Positions 53,741-63,240 are shown, numbered from the stretch's first letter. The stretch: 64,000 bases of DNA from Marinomonas ostreistagni (GCF_016461785.1 NZ_JAEMUH010000001.1:1-64000); one strand, 5' to 3'. Numbers and translations are program-made. The notes: a model not told the origin generated them from the letters alone.

Positions 53741-54745
53741 ATGAGCTTGTTATCGGTCAATGGTTTGAGCGTAAAGTTTCGACAGCGTCATCAGGATTTG
53801 GTGGCTTTGCATGATGTCAGTTTTAGCTTAGATCGCGGTGAGAGAATAGCCATTGTGGGCGAGTCAGGAGCAGGTAAATCTGTTTTGGGCTATGCCTTGG
53901 TTAATCTATTGATGAAGCCAGGTTTCATTGATGCTGGGTCCGTGCAGTTTGATGGTCGTGAGTTAACCAAGCTAAGCCCTAAGCAATGGCAAGGGATTCG
54001 GGGTAAGAAAATCGCGATGATCTTCCAAGACCCTATGGTGACGCTCAATCCAGTTTTGACTATTGGTGCGCAGATGATTGAAGCCATCCGTAGCCATACT
54101 CGCATTGCTTATAAAGACGCCCGAAAGCTTGCGATTGAAAAGCTGGCACACGTGCGTATCTCAGCGCCTAGTCAGCGTTTCGATCAGTACCCTCATGAGC
54201 TGTCGGGTGGTATGCGACAGCGAGTTATCATTGCCATCGCTTTGTTGTTAAACCCTGAAATCATCATTGCCGATGAGCCCACTACGGCGCTTGATGTGAC
54301 CATTCAGGCTGAGATATTGCAGTTGCTAAAACAGATCTGTGCTGACAATGGTGTGGCGCTGATTTTGATTACTCATGATTTTGGGGTGGTATCGCGGATT
54401 GCTGAACGAACCTTTGTGATGTATGCAGGGCGTATTGTGGAGCAGGGCCCGACGTTAGAGATTATTAATGACCCGCAGCATCCTTACACCCAAGGTTTGT
54501 TAAATGCGTTGCCGCAAATGGCGTTACCAGGTCAACGTCTCAACCAAATTAAAGGCAATATGCCGCCTTTGAACGATCAACCAAGCGGATGTGCCTTTCA
54601 TCCACGTTGCCCCTACGCGGAAGAGCGTTGTCGACAGAATCCACCCGGCTTTGTGTACAGTGGCGTGTCTACCGTAGCCTGTTACGTGGTGGAAGATATG
54701 CTGTCTGAATTTTCCCAGCACGATGGAGATGACTCTTATGAGTAA
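53741..54745 (+). CDS. DppD-type ABC ATPase (second system)
   Basis: A 334-residue ATPase. Walker [16 protein letters not shown], signature [17 protein letters not shown], Walker [15 protein letters not shown]-loop [12 protein letters not shown], and C-terminal [17 protein letters not shown]. Overlaps the following ATPase gene by 8 bp. Confidence 0.94.
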   Translation: MSLLSVNGLSVKFRQRHQDLVALHDVSFSLDRGERIAIVGESGAGKSVLGYALVNLLMKPGFIDAGSVQFDGRELTKLSPKQWQGIRGKKIAMIFQDPMVTLNPVLTIGAQMIEAIRSHTRIAYKDARKLAIEKLAHVRISAPSQRFDQYPHELSGGMRQRVIIAIALLLNPEIIIADEPTTALDVTIQAEILQLLKQICADNGVALILITHDFGVVSRIAERTFVMYAGRIVEQGPTLEIINDPQHPYTQGLLNALPQMALPGQRLNQIKGNMPPLNDQPSGCAFHPRCPYAEERCRQNPPGFVYSGVSTVACYVVEDMLSEFSQHDGDDSYE

Positions 54746-55748
54746 GCCGTTGGTGACGTTCCATCGTTTGGAAAAAGTGTTTCGTACTCGCTCTGAATGG
54801 CGTTGGCCGTTGCGCTGGCCGCGTAAGCAAAGTCGCCACCCGAAAGTGTATGCGTTAAATGGAATTGATCTGAGTATCCACCGAGGTGAAACCTTATGTG
54901 TGGTAGGGGAAACGGGTTGTGGTAAGTCTACTTTAGCGAGGCTACTAGTTGGGCTTGAGCGACCTGATGAAGGAGCGGTGTACTTTGATGACCAACGCAT
55001 TGATCAGTTAAGTGATACCCAAAGAATGCCATTTCGTAAGAAAATACAGATGGTGTTTCAAAACCCCTATGCCTCGCTCAACCCTCGAATGACGGTGTAT
55101 CAGATCTTGCGTGAAGCCATTCGACTGCATCATGCAGGCTGGTCGCGCACGCAAGTGGATCAGTTTATCGAAGAGTTGTTGCTATCTGTTGGATTAACCA
55201 AAGATGCAGAGGACCGTTATCCCCATGAGTTTTCTGGCGGGCAGCGTCAGCGAATCTCTCTAGCCCGAGCTTTGTCAGTAGAGCCCGAGTTAATCATTGC
55301 GGATGAGCCATTGGCCGCGCTTGATGTATCAGTGCAGGCTCAAGTACTGAACTTAATGATGGATAAGCAAAAGGAGCTTGGCTTAACCTATTTGTTTATT
55401 ACTCATGATTTGGCTGTGGTGGAGCATTTTGCTACGCGAGTTGCTGTGATGTACTTGGGGCGTGTGTGCGAAGTGGCCGATCGTGCGACATTGTTTGATG
55501 CGCCAAAGCATCCTTATACTCAAGCATTACTGTCATCTATCCCGCGTTTGGATAACTTAGATCTGGAACCGATTCATCTTACCGGTGAAGTACCGACGCC
55601 TTTAGAAAAGCCAATGGGATGCAGCTTTTGTAACCGTTGTCCTCTCGCTAATCAGCGTTGTTATGAGCAGATTCCAATGCGGGTCACTCAATCCGATGGT
55701 AGCCAAGTGGCATGCCATGCAGTGGAGGAGGGGCGCACATGGAAATAA
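54738..55748 (+). CDS. DppF-type ABC ATPase (second system)
   Basis: A 336-residue ATPase. Walker A GETGCGKSTLARLLVG (Glu-Thr rather than the usual Glu-Ser), signature [16 protein letters not shown], Walker B LIIADEPLAALDVS, and C-terminal GCSFCNRCPLANQRC. Residues about 15-35 form an unusual basic insert (RTRSEWRWPLRWPRKQSRH). ATG at 54738 has GGAG about 10 bp upstream; an in-frame ATG at 54723 is an alternative. LysR starts 10 bp inside its end. Confidence 0.93.
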   Translation: MSKPLVTFHRLEKVFRTRSEWRWPLRWPRKQSRHPKVYALNGIDLSIHRGETLCVVGETGCGKSTLARLLVGLERPDEGAVYFDDQRIDQLSDTQRMPFRKKIQMVFQNPYASLNPRMTVYQILREAIRLHHAGWSRTQVDQFIEELLLSVGLTKDAEDRYPHEFSGGQRQRISLARALSVEPELIIADEPLAALDVSVQAQVLNLMMDKQKELGLTYLFITHDLAVVEHFATRVAVMYLGRVCEVADRATLFDAPKHPYTQALLSSIPRLDNLDLEPIHLTGEVPTPLEKPMGCSFCNRCPLANQRCYEQIPMRVTQSDGSQVACHAVEEGRTWK

Positions 55749-56659
55749 GGTGGTTAGAAGACTTTATAGCTTTAGCGAAGACGCGACACTTTTCTCGTGC
55801 TGCGGATGAGCAGAATGTGACGCAGCCAACTTTCAGTCGTCGTATCAAACTGCTGGAAGAAGAAATGAAGGTTACGCTAATCGACCGAAATACATTGCCC
55901 TTGTCATTAACGCCAGCGGGCGAGATCTTTTTGCAAAGTGCTGAGCTGATTACACGACAATTGCGGGATACCAAGGCTCGGTGTCTAGAGATCAAAGAGC
56001 AGGAGCAATCGCAGATTCGCTTCGTTACGACGCAGTCTTTATTTTTGGGCTATTACCGAGAATTAGTGGCGCCACTGTGTGATCAATTGGACATCAAGAT
56101 CGATGTGAATATGAAGTCGAGTTCTTGGGCCGGTGCTGACTTTATTAATGCCATGACGGCTAATGAGGCTGACTTGATGTTGTGCTTCTGGCACCCCGCT
56201 ATCGGCTTCTTAAAAGAGTTGGATGAAGAGAATTTTGAGAGCATTACCATTGGCCGTGAAATACTTGTTCCTTGTGTGGCGGTGGATGAACAACAAAAGC
56301 CTATCTATGAATTACCGGGAAGCCGGAAGCAGCCGATTCCTTACATTGCTTACGATGATGTGACCTTTTTAGCGCCAGCCGTGCAACACCATCTACAACG
56401 TCAACATGAAGTGCCACAGTTGCAAATCTTAGCCAGTAACATTCATGCGGCAAGCATTAAAGCTATGGTCAAAGAGGGCTTCGGTGTGGGTTGGTTACCG
56501 AAGCGTCTAGTGCAGGATTCTTTAGGCTACGGGTCATTAGCCTTGGCGGGGGCAGTAAATTGGAACGTGCCTTTAGAAATCCGTGTTTATCGAGCACGAA
56601 GCAATGCTAACCCTAAGTTAAACGATGTTTGGCAATCGCTTAAAGACTCTGCTTTTTAA
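55739..56659 (+). CDS. LysR-family regulator at the end of the second peptide operon
   Basis: A 306-residue LTTR with the N-terminal HTH (HFSRAADEQNVTQPTFSRRI) and an effector-binding domain. The ATG follows GGAGGAGGGGCGCAC and overlaps the ATPase gene by 10 bp, so it is translated from the operon message. That arrangement suggests it senses or controls uptake by this system. It converges with the BaiN-like gene, overlapping 20 bp at the ends. Confidence 0.9.
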   Translation: MEIRWLEDFIALAKTRHFSRAADEQNVTQPTFSRRIKLLEEEMKVTLIDRNTLPLSLTPAGEIFLQSAELITRQLRDTKARCLEIKEQEQSQIRFVTTQSLFLGYYRELVAPLCDQLDIKIDVNMKSSSWAGADFINAMTANEADLMLCFWHPAIGFLKELDEENFESITIGREILVPCVAVDEQQKPIYELPGSRKQPIPYIAYDDVTFLAPAVQHHLQRQHEVPQLQILASNIHAASIKAMVKEGFGVGWLPKRLVQDSLGYGSLALAGAVNWNVPLEIRVYRARSNANPKLNDVWQSLKDSAF

Positions 56660-57866
56660 GCCAATTAACAACGCCGTGCCCTACACGATGGCCTGTGGCA
56701 AAACAGGCCGTGAGCAAGTAGCCACCTGTTGGCGCTTCCCAATCTAACATTTCGCCCGCACAGAACACCCCTGGAAGGCGGTTCAACATAAAGAAATCAT
56801 CAACACTGCTTTCTAAAACGCCGCCAGCGCTAGAAATGACCTCTTCGATGGGCTTCGCTTTATAAAAACACACAGGGATATTGTGTAAGCACTGAGCTAA
56901 CTTCTCAGGTGTGTCAAACTCATGCTTTGAGTAATGTTCATAAAGTAATGCGATCTTGGCGGCATCAAGCTTTAGCGTGCGCTTAAGGTATTTGGAAAAA
57001 GACTCTTTCGCCTTGGTTTTGGTGAGTTTTTGAATCAGCTGATCACGGCTTAGATCTGGGGTTAAGTTGATACGTAAAGTGGCTTTGTCACTGCTATTAA
57101 TCTCATCTCTAAGATATTTCGAGTAGGCATAAATCAAACTGCCTTCCATGCCATCTGCCGTGACAATGCATTCGCCTTTTCGAGAGACTGTTTCTCCATC
57201 AGGAAGAGTAAAACTAAACTCAACGCCTTTTAACGGTGCTCCAGCGCATTGCTGTTTAAGGTGATCACTCCAATTACTGTAGAAACCACAGTTAGTGCTT
57301 TCGAGGGGCGCGACGTCTACTTGGTTTTGCTCCAATAATGGAACCCACTTTCCATCAGAGCCTAACTTAGGCCAACTTGCTCCGCCAAGAGCGAGCACGA
57401 TTGCGTCCGCTTGGACTACAGTGGTTTCACCAAGGTGCTCAAAAGTTACCGCCCGTTCCTCTAACCCCACTAATCGGTGACGCATATGAAAAGTTACTCC
57501 GGATTCTTTGAGTCGTTTTAACCAATTGCGTAATAATGGAGCGGCTTTCATTTGTTCGGGAAAAACCCGTCCAGAGGTACCGACGAAGGTTTCAATACCA
57601 AGCTCGTGAATCCACTGACGAAGGTTGGTCGGTGTGAATGCTTTTATCGAAGGCTCAAGCCAAGCGGATTTGTCGTAATAGCGTGTGAGAAAGTCATCAT
57701 AAGGCTCAGCATGGGTGATGTTCATGCCTCCAACGCCCGCTAACAGAAACTTGCGGCACGCACTTGGCTTGGCATCAAACACTTCAACCGAGAGGCCTGC
57801 TGATTGAATGACTTCAGCCGCCATCAAACCTGCTGGGCCAGCACCTATCACCATTACTTTCTTCAC
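56640..57866 (-). CDS. BaiN/HI0933-family FAD-dependent oxidoreductase
   Basis: A 408-residue flavoprotein of the HI0933 (BaiN, TIGR03862-like) group. N-terminal FAD motif VMVIGAGPAGLMAAEVIQ (about 4-21), GVGGMNITHAEPYD about 46, and a C-terminal FCAGEMLDWEAPTGGYLLTAC. Substrate and role are undefined for the group. It stands alone on the minus strand, with its 3' end overlapping the LysR gene. The start follows GTGAGCAAGTGAAGAAAG-like sequence. Confidence 0.9.
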   Translation of the reverse strand: MKKVMVIGAGPAGLMAAEVIQSAGLSVEVFDAKPSACRKFLLAGVGGMNITHAEPYDDFLTRYYDKSAWLEPSIKAFTPTNLRQWIHELGIETFVGTSGRVFPEQMKAAPLLRNWLKRLKESGVTFHMRHRLVGLEERAVTFEHLGETTVVQADAIVLALGGASWPKLGSDGKWVPLLEQNQVDVAPLESTNCGFYSNWSDHLKQQCAGAPLKGVEFSFTLPDGETVSRKGECIVTADGMEGSLIYAYSKYLRDEINSSDKATLRINLTPDLSRDQLIQKLTKTKAKESFSKYLKRTLKLDAAKIALLYEHYSKHEFDTPEKLAQCLHNIPVCFYKAKPIEEVISSAGGVLESSVDDFFMLNRLPGVFCAGEMLDWEAPTGGYLLTACFATGHRVGHGVVNWLKKQSL

Positions 57867-58088
57867 TTGCTCACCTTCACTTTTTAATTAGGCGGAATGA
57901 TAGCGAATTGAGCTTAAACTGCTAGTTTTTAAATGCAACGATTCAAGTTAAGGGGTGAACGCTACTGTTGAGTAACGAAGGTTGTACTAAAATTAACAAA
58001 CGTATTACAACTTATCATTAATATAATGCCGTACTAATTCAGATATAACTGATGAATAATGCAAAGGACTCATTGAGTGGGGGCGTTC

Positions 58089-59390
58089 ATGTTTTCAATT
58101 GGTAGCAATAAAAAGCAGCAAGAGTCTTTAAAAGACATGGAAGTGAAATTAGCAAAAGCGAAGAATGAGCTGGATGCTATACAGGCATATACGGCTTTCA
58201 TACGATTTGACCCAAATGGGAATATATTAAATGCCAATGATAATTTTTTGACGGTTGTTGCTTATTCGCTGGACGAAGTAATAGGAAAGCATCATAGAGT
58301 GTTTTGTGACCCAAGTTACGCTAACTCAGCCGAATATCGCTCATTTTGGTCAGACTTGGCAAAAGGCCATGCTTTTAGTGGCGTTTACGAGCGAGTAAAT
58401 AAAATTGGTAATCGCTTATTTTTAGAAGCCAACTATTTCCCGGTAAAAAATGAACATGGTGAAGTCACTGAAATCATAAAAATCTGTCGTGATGTGACAG
58501 TCATGCAGAATAGCTTGAATGATAAAAATGCCATATTAGAGGCACTTGATCGATCTCAAGCCGTTATAAGTTTTGAGCCTGATGGCACTATCATCGATGC
58601 TAACCAAAACTTCCTGAATGTTGTAGGGTACAGCCAAGCAGAGGTGGTGGGAAAGCATCATAGAATGTTCTGTGATGAAGAGTTTTATCGTGAGAACCCC
58701 AATTTTTGGAATCAACTTGCTCGGGGCGAGTTATCGAGCGGGCGTTTTAAGCGTATAGATCGTGATGGGAATGTTCTTTGGTTACAAGCATCTTATAACC
58801 CTATTTTTGATGAAAAAGGCAATGTTCACAAAGTCATAAAGTTTGCTTCAGATATTACTAAGCGAGTTAGTTTAGCTATGGATGCGGTTGAAATGGCCGC
58901 GGCAACATCAGAGCAAACCAGTCAAATCACCACAAATGCATCCAAAGTGTTAAGCGAAGCGGTGGATACTTCCCAGAAAATAGCGGAGCAAGTGACTGAA
59001 GCCACTCAGGTGGGAGAGCAGTTGATGGAGCAGTTTAAAAATATTGCAGCCATCGTTGTGACGATTCGCTCAATTGCAGATCAAACGAATTTGTTGGCTT
59101 TAAATGCGGCCATTGAAGCCGCTAGGGCGGGAGATGCTGGTCGAGGTTTTTCTGTGGTTGCGGATGAGGTTCGACAACTGGCAAGTAGCACATCAGATGC
59201 TACCGCTGAAATATCTAAAGTAGTGGAATTCAATCATGAGCTTATTAAGCAAATTGACTCTGTACTTAACTCAGTCTCTGGTATTGCTATGCATGGTCAA
59301 GAAAGCATTAACAATGTCTCGAATGGACTAGAAGAAGTGACTCAAGGGGTTGAGCAGTTCGTACAAATGGTAGAAGCAATGAGGCCATAG
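58089..59390 (+). CDS. BdlA-like soluble methyl-accepting protein with two PAS domains
   Basis: A 433-residue cytoplasmic chemoreceptor without membrane segments. Two repeated PAS domains: first about 35-140 ([18 protein letters not shown]), second about 155-262 ([18 protein letters not shown]). Both carry the GKHHR-FCD motif. Then an MCP signalling region with [21 protein letters not shown]. The layout and length recall Pseudomonas BdlA (biofilm dispersal), where PAS domains sense redox or other cues. GTG at 58077 is in frame, but ATG 58089 is preferred. It is next to the flagellar cluster. Confidence 0.88.
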   Translation: MFSIGSNKKQQESLKDMEVKLAKAKNELDAIQAYTAFIRFDPNGNILNANDNFLTVVAYSLDEVIGKHHRVFCDPSYANSAEYRSFWSDLAKGHAFSGVYERVNKIGNRLFLEANYFPVKNEHGEVTEIIKICRDVTVMQNSLNDKNAILEALDRSQAVISFEPDGTIIDANQNFLNVVGYSQAEVVGKHHRMFCDEEFYRENPNFWNQLARGELSSGRFKRIDRDGNVLWLQASYNPIFDEKGNVHKVIKFASDITKRVSLAMDAVEMAAATSEQTSQITTNASKVLSEAVDTSQKIAEQVTEATQVGEQLMEQFKNIAAIVVTIRSIADQTNLLALNAAIEAARAGDAGRGFSVVADEVRQLASSTSDATAEISKVVEFNHELIKQIDSVLNSVSGIAMHGQESINNVSNGLEEVTQGVEQFVQMVEAMRP

Positions 59391-59406
59391 CTAAATACTG
59401 GAAGAG

Positions 59407-59482
59407 TGGCGTCTCCACCAGGACTCGAACCTGGAATAGCCGCTTAGGAGGCGGCAGGTATATCCCGTTTACCTATGGAGAC
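59407..59482 (-). tRNA. tRNA-Arg(CCU)
   Basis: Minus strand, 76 nt with encoded CCA. Acceptor stem GTCTCCA/TGGAGAC, anticodon stem GCCGC/GCGGC around loop CTCCTAA (anticodon CCU, reading AGG), T-arm CCAGG-TTCGAGT-CCTGG. A single gene between the chemoreceptor and flgN; no integrase or repeat of its 3' end nearby. Confidence 0.96.
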
Positions 59483-59574
59483 ACGCCATATGAATTATAT
59501 CAGCGATATGATATCAGGCAAGCCAAAGTTCTATAGCTAGCTGTTCTACAAAGGAATTTATTGAAAGAGGTAGC

Positions 59575-60051
59575 TTAAGCACGACCAATAGTATGTTTGC
59601 TACTAACGGGTCTTGTGTTGCCGTTTGACGTGTAGACTTTATTTTTTCGATTATGCCCTTGTAGCATTTCAAGCATAGTTTTATTACGTTTTTGTAGTGT
59701 AGATAAAATACGGGCGTTAGTCTGATTGTCTTGCTTGCATTTGTTAAGCAGCCGTTCGCACTCTTCAACCAAGCTTTTTACATCTTCCATATTGTCTTGC
59801 TGTGATAGCCAAGCAAAAAACTGTTTGTCGGAAGGTTTTTTGGGATTTAACACCCCAAACTTAATTAACATACTTTGTCGTTTTGAGTTGGCTGTATCAA
59901 TTGCGTCGAGTAAGGCTTTTTTCTCGGAAGCAAGTTGCAGAATGTCATCAGGTTTGGCTGTAGCTAAAGCGCTTCTTTCACGCAAAAGAACCTCGGACAG
60001 CTGTACGAGGTTCTCTTTGATCTGAATAAACAGTGGGGCAAGCGGGATCAT
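59575..60051 (-). CDS. flgN: Flagellar chaperone FlgN
   Basis: A 158-residue cytoplasmic export chaperone for hook-associated proteins FlgK and FlgL. Mostly helical coiled coil with the family's C-terminal tail (KNKVYTSNGNTRPVSSKHTIGRA trimmed: YTSNGNTRP...). It is the last gene of the flgM-flgN pair, 18 bp after flgM, and sits next to the tRNA. Slightly longer than the enteric protein (138). Confidence 0.87.
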   Translation of the reverse strand: MIPLAPLFIQIKENLVQLSEVLLRERSALATAKPDDILQLASEKKALLDAIDTANSKRQSMLIKFGVLNPKKPSDKQFFAWLSQQDNMEDVKSLVEECERLLNKCKQDNQTNARILSTLQKRNKTMLEMLQGHNRKNKVYTSNGNTRPVSSKHTIGRA

Positions 60052-60069
60052 TTTTCGACTCTATATGAG

Positions 60070-60381
60070 TTATGCGAACAACTCATCCATCGAAAGCATG
60101 CTGTTGGCAAGCTTTTCAGTATCGATTTTGTATTCGCCTGCGGCGATTGCCTGCTTAATCTGCTCAACTTTGTCCATGTCAACTTCAGATTCAGTATCCG
60201 AGCTTTTGACCTGTAGTGATTGAGCAACACTGCTTAACTGAACTGTGTCATCAGAAAGGCTGTCTTTGCTGCTTACACCATTAGTTTGGGCTGTGCTGCC
60301 AGCTTCTTCTTTTTGAACTCTATCGTTCTTATTTGTAGAGAGGGTTGGTTGAGTACCAACACCTGAAATATTAATAGCCAT
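60070..60381 (-). CDS. flgM: Anti-sigma-28 factor FlgM
   Basis: A 103-residue FlgM that binds FliA (sigma-28) until the hook is finished, then is exported. N-terminal half is polar and disordered (NISGVGTQPTLSTNKNDR), C-terminal half binds the sigma factor: SDDTVQLSSVAQSLQVKS and VEQIKQAIAAGEYKID then LANSMLSMDEL. GGAGGCAAGCAAC precedes the ATG, and a sigma-28 promoter lies 35-60 bp upstream. Confidence 0.93.
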   Translation of the reverse strand: MAINISGVGTQPTLSTNKNDRVQKEEAGSTAQTNGVSSKDSLSDDTVQLSSVAQSLQVKSSDTESEVDMDKVEQIKQAIAAGEYKIDTEKLANSMLSMDELFA

Positions 60382-60415
60382 GTTGCTTGCCTCCAGAATT
60401 AGTCCGCTAATTCAG

Positions 60416-60442
60416 TTATCGGTCTTACTCGTTCAAACTTTA
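60416..60442 (-). promoter_or_regulatory. Sigma-28 (FliA) promoter of flgM-flgN
   Basis: Minus strand TAAAGTTT-N11-ACCGATAA, against the consensus TAAAGTTT-N11-GCCGATAA (one mismatch, exact spacing). It lies between flgA and flgM, giving flgMN a late promoter separate from flgA. Confidence 0.92.
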
Positions 60443-60489
60443 GGAAAAAGTTAAACTATTTTTTAACTGAAGATAGCAAGTCTTTAATA

Positions 60490-61179
60490 CTAGTAGTTTA
60501 CTAAAACCTCTGAGTCACTTACAACTTTTCCGTACACTATTCGACCAGAACTTACATTTTGAACCCTAATTTGCTGTCCTTTGACACCATCTTCTAGTGC
60601 AGTTCCATTCATTTTGACCGATATAATGTTACTTTGGGCTGTGATGAGCACATTGCTGCCTTTTTTTACCAGGTCTGGTTGCTCTGTTAATTGATCTGTG
60701 ACGAAGGTATTTATACGAATATTACGAGCAGCTAACAGCCCATAAGGTGGGTTCGATGTGGTATACAAATGACCTCGTATCGCATTCAGGTTGACTTCAC
60801 CAATTGCGGTGTTTTGTTGGTTAATTGAGCTGCCCCTTTGGATGGGCGCAATAGCTTTAATACCCTCAATAAAGATTTCCTGTGTGACCGGAACATAGGA
60901 TTTCCAGATTGGGGACTCACAACTTATTGAGTAAGATGTCCTACTAGTAGCTTCTGGTCGTTGATTTTCTATACTAATAGGATGCTCACATTCAGGTAGA
61001 TAGCTCAACGCCACTTTATTTTGAATACTGATCTCAATTCGGGCGTTCGGATAGACGGTTTGTAATCTTTTGTATTCAACTTGTTGAATGAATTGTTCTA
61101 TTTGGGTTTCTATTTGTGACGCACTACTCCAACTTGAGAGAAAAAAGAGTAAAATGGTCATATGCTTGACGTTACCCAT
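60490..61179 (-). CDS. flgA: Flagellar P-ring assembly protein FlgA
   Basis: A 229-residue periplasmic chaperone for the P-ring. Signal peptide about 1-20 (MTILLFFLSSWSSAS), and a C-terminal SAF-like domain with GSNVLITAQSNIISVKMNGTA and GQQIRVQNVSSGRIVYGKV. GGAG lies 7 bp upstream of the ATG. It is divergent from cheV and upstream of flgM. Confidence 0.9.
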   Translation of the reverse strand: MGNVKHMTILLFFLSSWSSASQIETQIEQFIQQVEYKRLQTVYPNARIEISIQNKVALSYLPECEHPISIENQRPEATSRTSYSISCESPIWKSYVPVTQEIFIEGIKAIAPIQRGSSINQQNTAIGEVNLNAIRGHLYTTSNPPYGLLAARNIRINTFVTDQLTEQPDLVKKGSNVLITAQSNIISVKMNGTALEDGVKGQQIRVQNVSSGRIVYGKVVSDSEVLVNY

Positions 61180-61221
61180 CGTAAATCTCCAAGGATATCG
61201 ACTAGGGTTAGTAAAAATAAC

Positions 61222-61252
61222 AAAATCACTCTATCATTTGATGAGTGATTTT
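61222..61252. promoter_or_regulatory. Inverted repeat in the flgA/cheV divergent region
   Basis: AAAATCACTC (61222-61231) and GAGTGATTTT (61243-61252) are perfectly complementary, and the centre TATCATTTGAT adds ATCA/TGAT, for 14 paired positions with one bulged T. It lies 43 bp before flgA and 55 bp before cheV, suited to a shared operator. Confidence 0.55.
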
Positions 61253-61306
61253 CATAACAATAGGGTTTCTCCCTGTATAACAGAGCGCATATTTTAGGAG
61301 GCTTTT

Positions 61307-62239
61307 ATGGCCGGAGTTCTCGAGAGCGTAAACCAGCGTACCCAACTCGTCGGAGAAAACCGTCTTGAATTATTGCTTTTCCGCTTAAACGGCAAGCAGA
61401 TTTATGGCATCAACGTTTTTAAAGTAAAGGAAGTGTTGCAGTGCCCCAAACTGACTAGTATGCCCCATAGCAGTCCTGTTGTACGTGGTGTTGCACACAT
61501 TCGCGGTGGTACCATTCCCATTTTAGACTTGGGGTTGGCAACAGGCGCAAGTCCAATTGAAAACATACAAAATTGCTTTGTAATCATCACTGAATATAAC
61601 CGTCGAATTCAAGGCTTCTTAGTACGCGGTGTTGAGCGTATTGTGAATATGAATTGGAGTGACATTCAGCCACCACCAAAAGGTTTGTCTAATGACAACT
61701 ACCTTACTGCTGTGTGTCAGGTAGATAAAGAGATGGTAGAGATTATTGATGTGGAGCAGATACTGTCTGAAGTGGCTCCGACTCGTCAAAATATCTCTTC
61801 TGGTATTGTAACTGATGATATCCAGGAGAATGCAAAGCAACATCATATTTTGATTGTTGATGATTCTTCTGTTGCTCGTAAGCAAATTAAACGATGCATG
61901 GAAGATGTTGGCTTTGCTACAACCGTCTTGTGCGATGGTAAAGAAGCCCTGACTTATCTTCAGAACTTGGTGGCAGATGGCGTGGACGTTACGGATCACT
62001 TCTCAATGATCATTTCGGATATCGAGATGCCTGAGATGGATGGTTATACCTTGACCACTGCTATTCGTAATGACAGTCGTTTACAGGATTTATTTATTCT
62101 ATTGCACACCTCTCTAAGTGGCGTGTTTAACGAGGCAATGGTTAAGAAAGTAGGTGCTGATGGTTTCTTAGCTAAATTCCAGCCTGATGAATTAGCGCGT
62201 ATTGCAATTGAGACTGTTGCAGCAACGGCGGAAGCTTAA
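61307..62239 (+). CDS. cheV: Chemotaxis coupling protein CheV
   Basis: A 310-residue CheV. N-terminal CheW-like domain (about 15-155; IYGINVFKVKEVLQCPKL, GVAHIRGGTIPILDL) links receptors to CheA, and a C-terminal receiver domain (about 178-305) has Asp238 in MIISDIEMPEMDGY with Lys in FLAKFQP. AGGAGG lies before the ATG. It is followed by cheR (43 bp), the Pseudomonas/Vibrio-type order. Confidence 0.94.
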   Translation: MAGVLESVNQRTQLVGENRLELLLFRLNGKQIYGINVFKVKEVLQCPKLTSMPHSSPVVRGVAHIRGGTIPILDLGLATGASPIENIQNCFVIITEYNRRIQGFLVRGVERIVNMNWSDIQPPPKGLSNDNYLTAVCQVDKEMVEIIDVEQILSEVAPTRQNISSGIVTDDIQENAKQHHILIVDDSSVARKQIKRCMEDVGFATTVLCDGKEALTYLQNLVADGVDVTDHFSMIISDIEMPEMDGYTLTTAIRNDSRLQDLFILLHTSLSGVFNEAMVKKVGADGFLAKFQPDELARIAIETVAATAEA

Positions 62240-62282
62240 TTAATCTTGCTGTGTAAAGTTGAGGTCGCACTAAGGAGTGTCC

Positions 62283-63116
62283 ATGCTAAGTAGTTCTGGT
62301 TCTATATCACCTCAAGGATATGATCGCTTTCGTAAATATCTTGAAAAAGAGAGTGGCATAGCTTTAAGTGATAATAAGCAGTACTTGGTAGCGAGTCGTT
62401 TAGGGAAATTATTAGAGCGTGAAAATTGCTCTAAGCTTGAAGATCTAGTGAACCTGTTAGAGCGAGGTGGAAGAACGTCAAAACTGCGGGAAGAAGTGAT
62501 TAATGCCATGACCACAAATGAAACGTTGTGGTTTAGGGACAGTCACCCTTTTAAAATTCTCAAAGAGATGATTCTCCCGCAAATGGATAAGCGTCCCATA
62601 CGCATTTGGTCAGCAGCTTCTTCCACTGGCCAAGAACCATACTCTATCAGTATGATTCTAGAAGAGTTTAAACAATCAAAGCCTGGCTCGTTAAAAGCAG
62701 GGGAAAGAATTGTTGCGACGGATATTTGTACTAATATTCTGCAGCATGCAAAGCAAGCTGAGTACGATAGTTTGGCAATTGCTCGAGGGCTAAGTCCAGA
62801 CAATCAAAATCGATACTTTGATAAGCTGAGTACTACAGTATGGAAGGTAAAGCCCAATATTGCCTCTCGAGTTGAATTTAGGCATTTAAACCTAATCGAT
62901 TCGTTTACAACACTTGGCAAATTTGACGTCATCTTTTGTAGAAATGTTCTGATTTATTTTACTGCAGAGACTAAATTAGACATTTTGAAGAGAATGCACG
63001 CAGCGCTTAATCCTGGTGGTTATTTATTTCTAGGTGGCTCTGAAGCCTTAAGTGGGCTTTCCTCTCTGTTTGATATCGTTCAATGTCATCCAGGTATTGT
63101 TTATAAAGCTAAATAA
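62283..63116 (+). CDS. cheR: Chemotaxis protein methyltransferase CheR
   Basis: A 277-residue SAM-dependent methyltransferase that methylates receptor glutamates for adaptation. All-helical N-terminal domain (about 1-75), SAM site in IWSAASSTGQEPYSISMIL, and FDVIFCRNVLIYFTAETK, the family signature. AAGGAG is 6 bp before the ATG at 62283; a GTG at 62277 is less likely. Followed by a strong terminator before flgB. Confidence 0.95.
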   Translation: MLSSSGSISPQGYDRFRKYLEKESGIALSDNKQYLVASRLGKLLERENCSKLEDLVNLLERGGRTSKLREEVINAMTTNETLWFRDSHPFKILKEMILPQMDKRPIRIWSAASSTGQEPYSISMILEEFKQSKPGSLKAGERIVATDICTNILQHAKQAEYDSLAIARGLSPDNQNRYFDKLSTTVWKVKPNIASRVEFRHLNLIDSFTTLGKFDVIFCRNVLIYFTAETKLDILKRMHAALNPGGYLFLGGSEALSGLSSLFDIVQCHPGIVYKAK

Positions 63117-63138
63117 TACACTTTTTCAGGCTTTCTAT

Positions 63139-63170
63139 AAAAACGGCAACTTCAAAAAGTTGCCGTTTTT
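63139..63170 (+). terminator. Intrinsic terminator after cheR
   Basis: A 14-bp perfect stem AAAAACGGCAACTT / AAGTTGCCGTTTTT around CAAA, running directly into more T. Ends the cheV-cheR transcript. Confidence 0.94.
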
Positions 63171-63240
63171 TTTGTTGCCGCCTATTGCCGCCTTTCGCTT
63201 TCATTATTTATAAGTTATTGAAAAATATGAGTTATTTATT

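Noticed and set aside
59407-59482. tRNA-Arg(CCU) as an integration site of a mobile island
   Set aside because: Such tRNAs can be attachment sites, but I see no integrase, no repeat of the tRNA end, and core flagellar genes on the far side.
63174-63193. Short TTGCCGCC direct repeat after the cheR terminator
   Set aside because: Only two 8-base copies; too short to call a repeat element.
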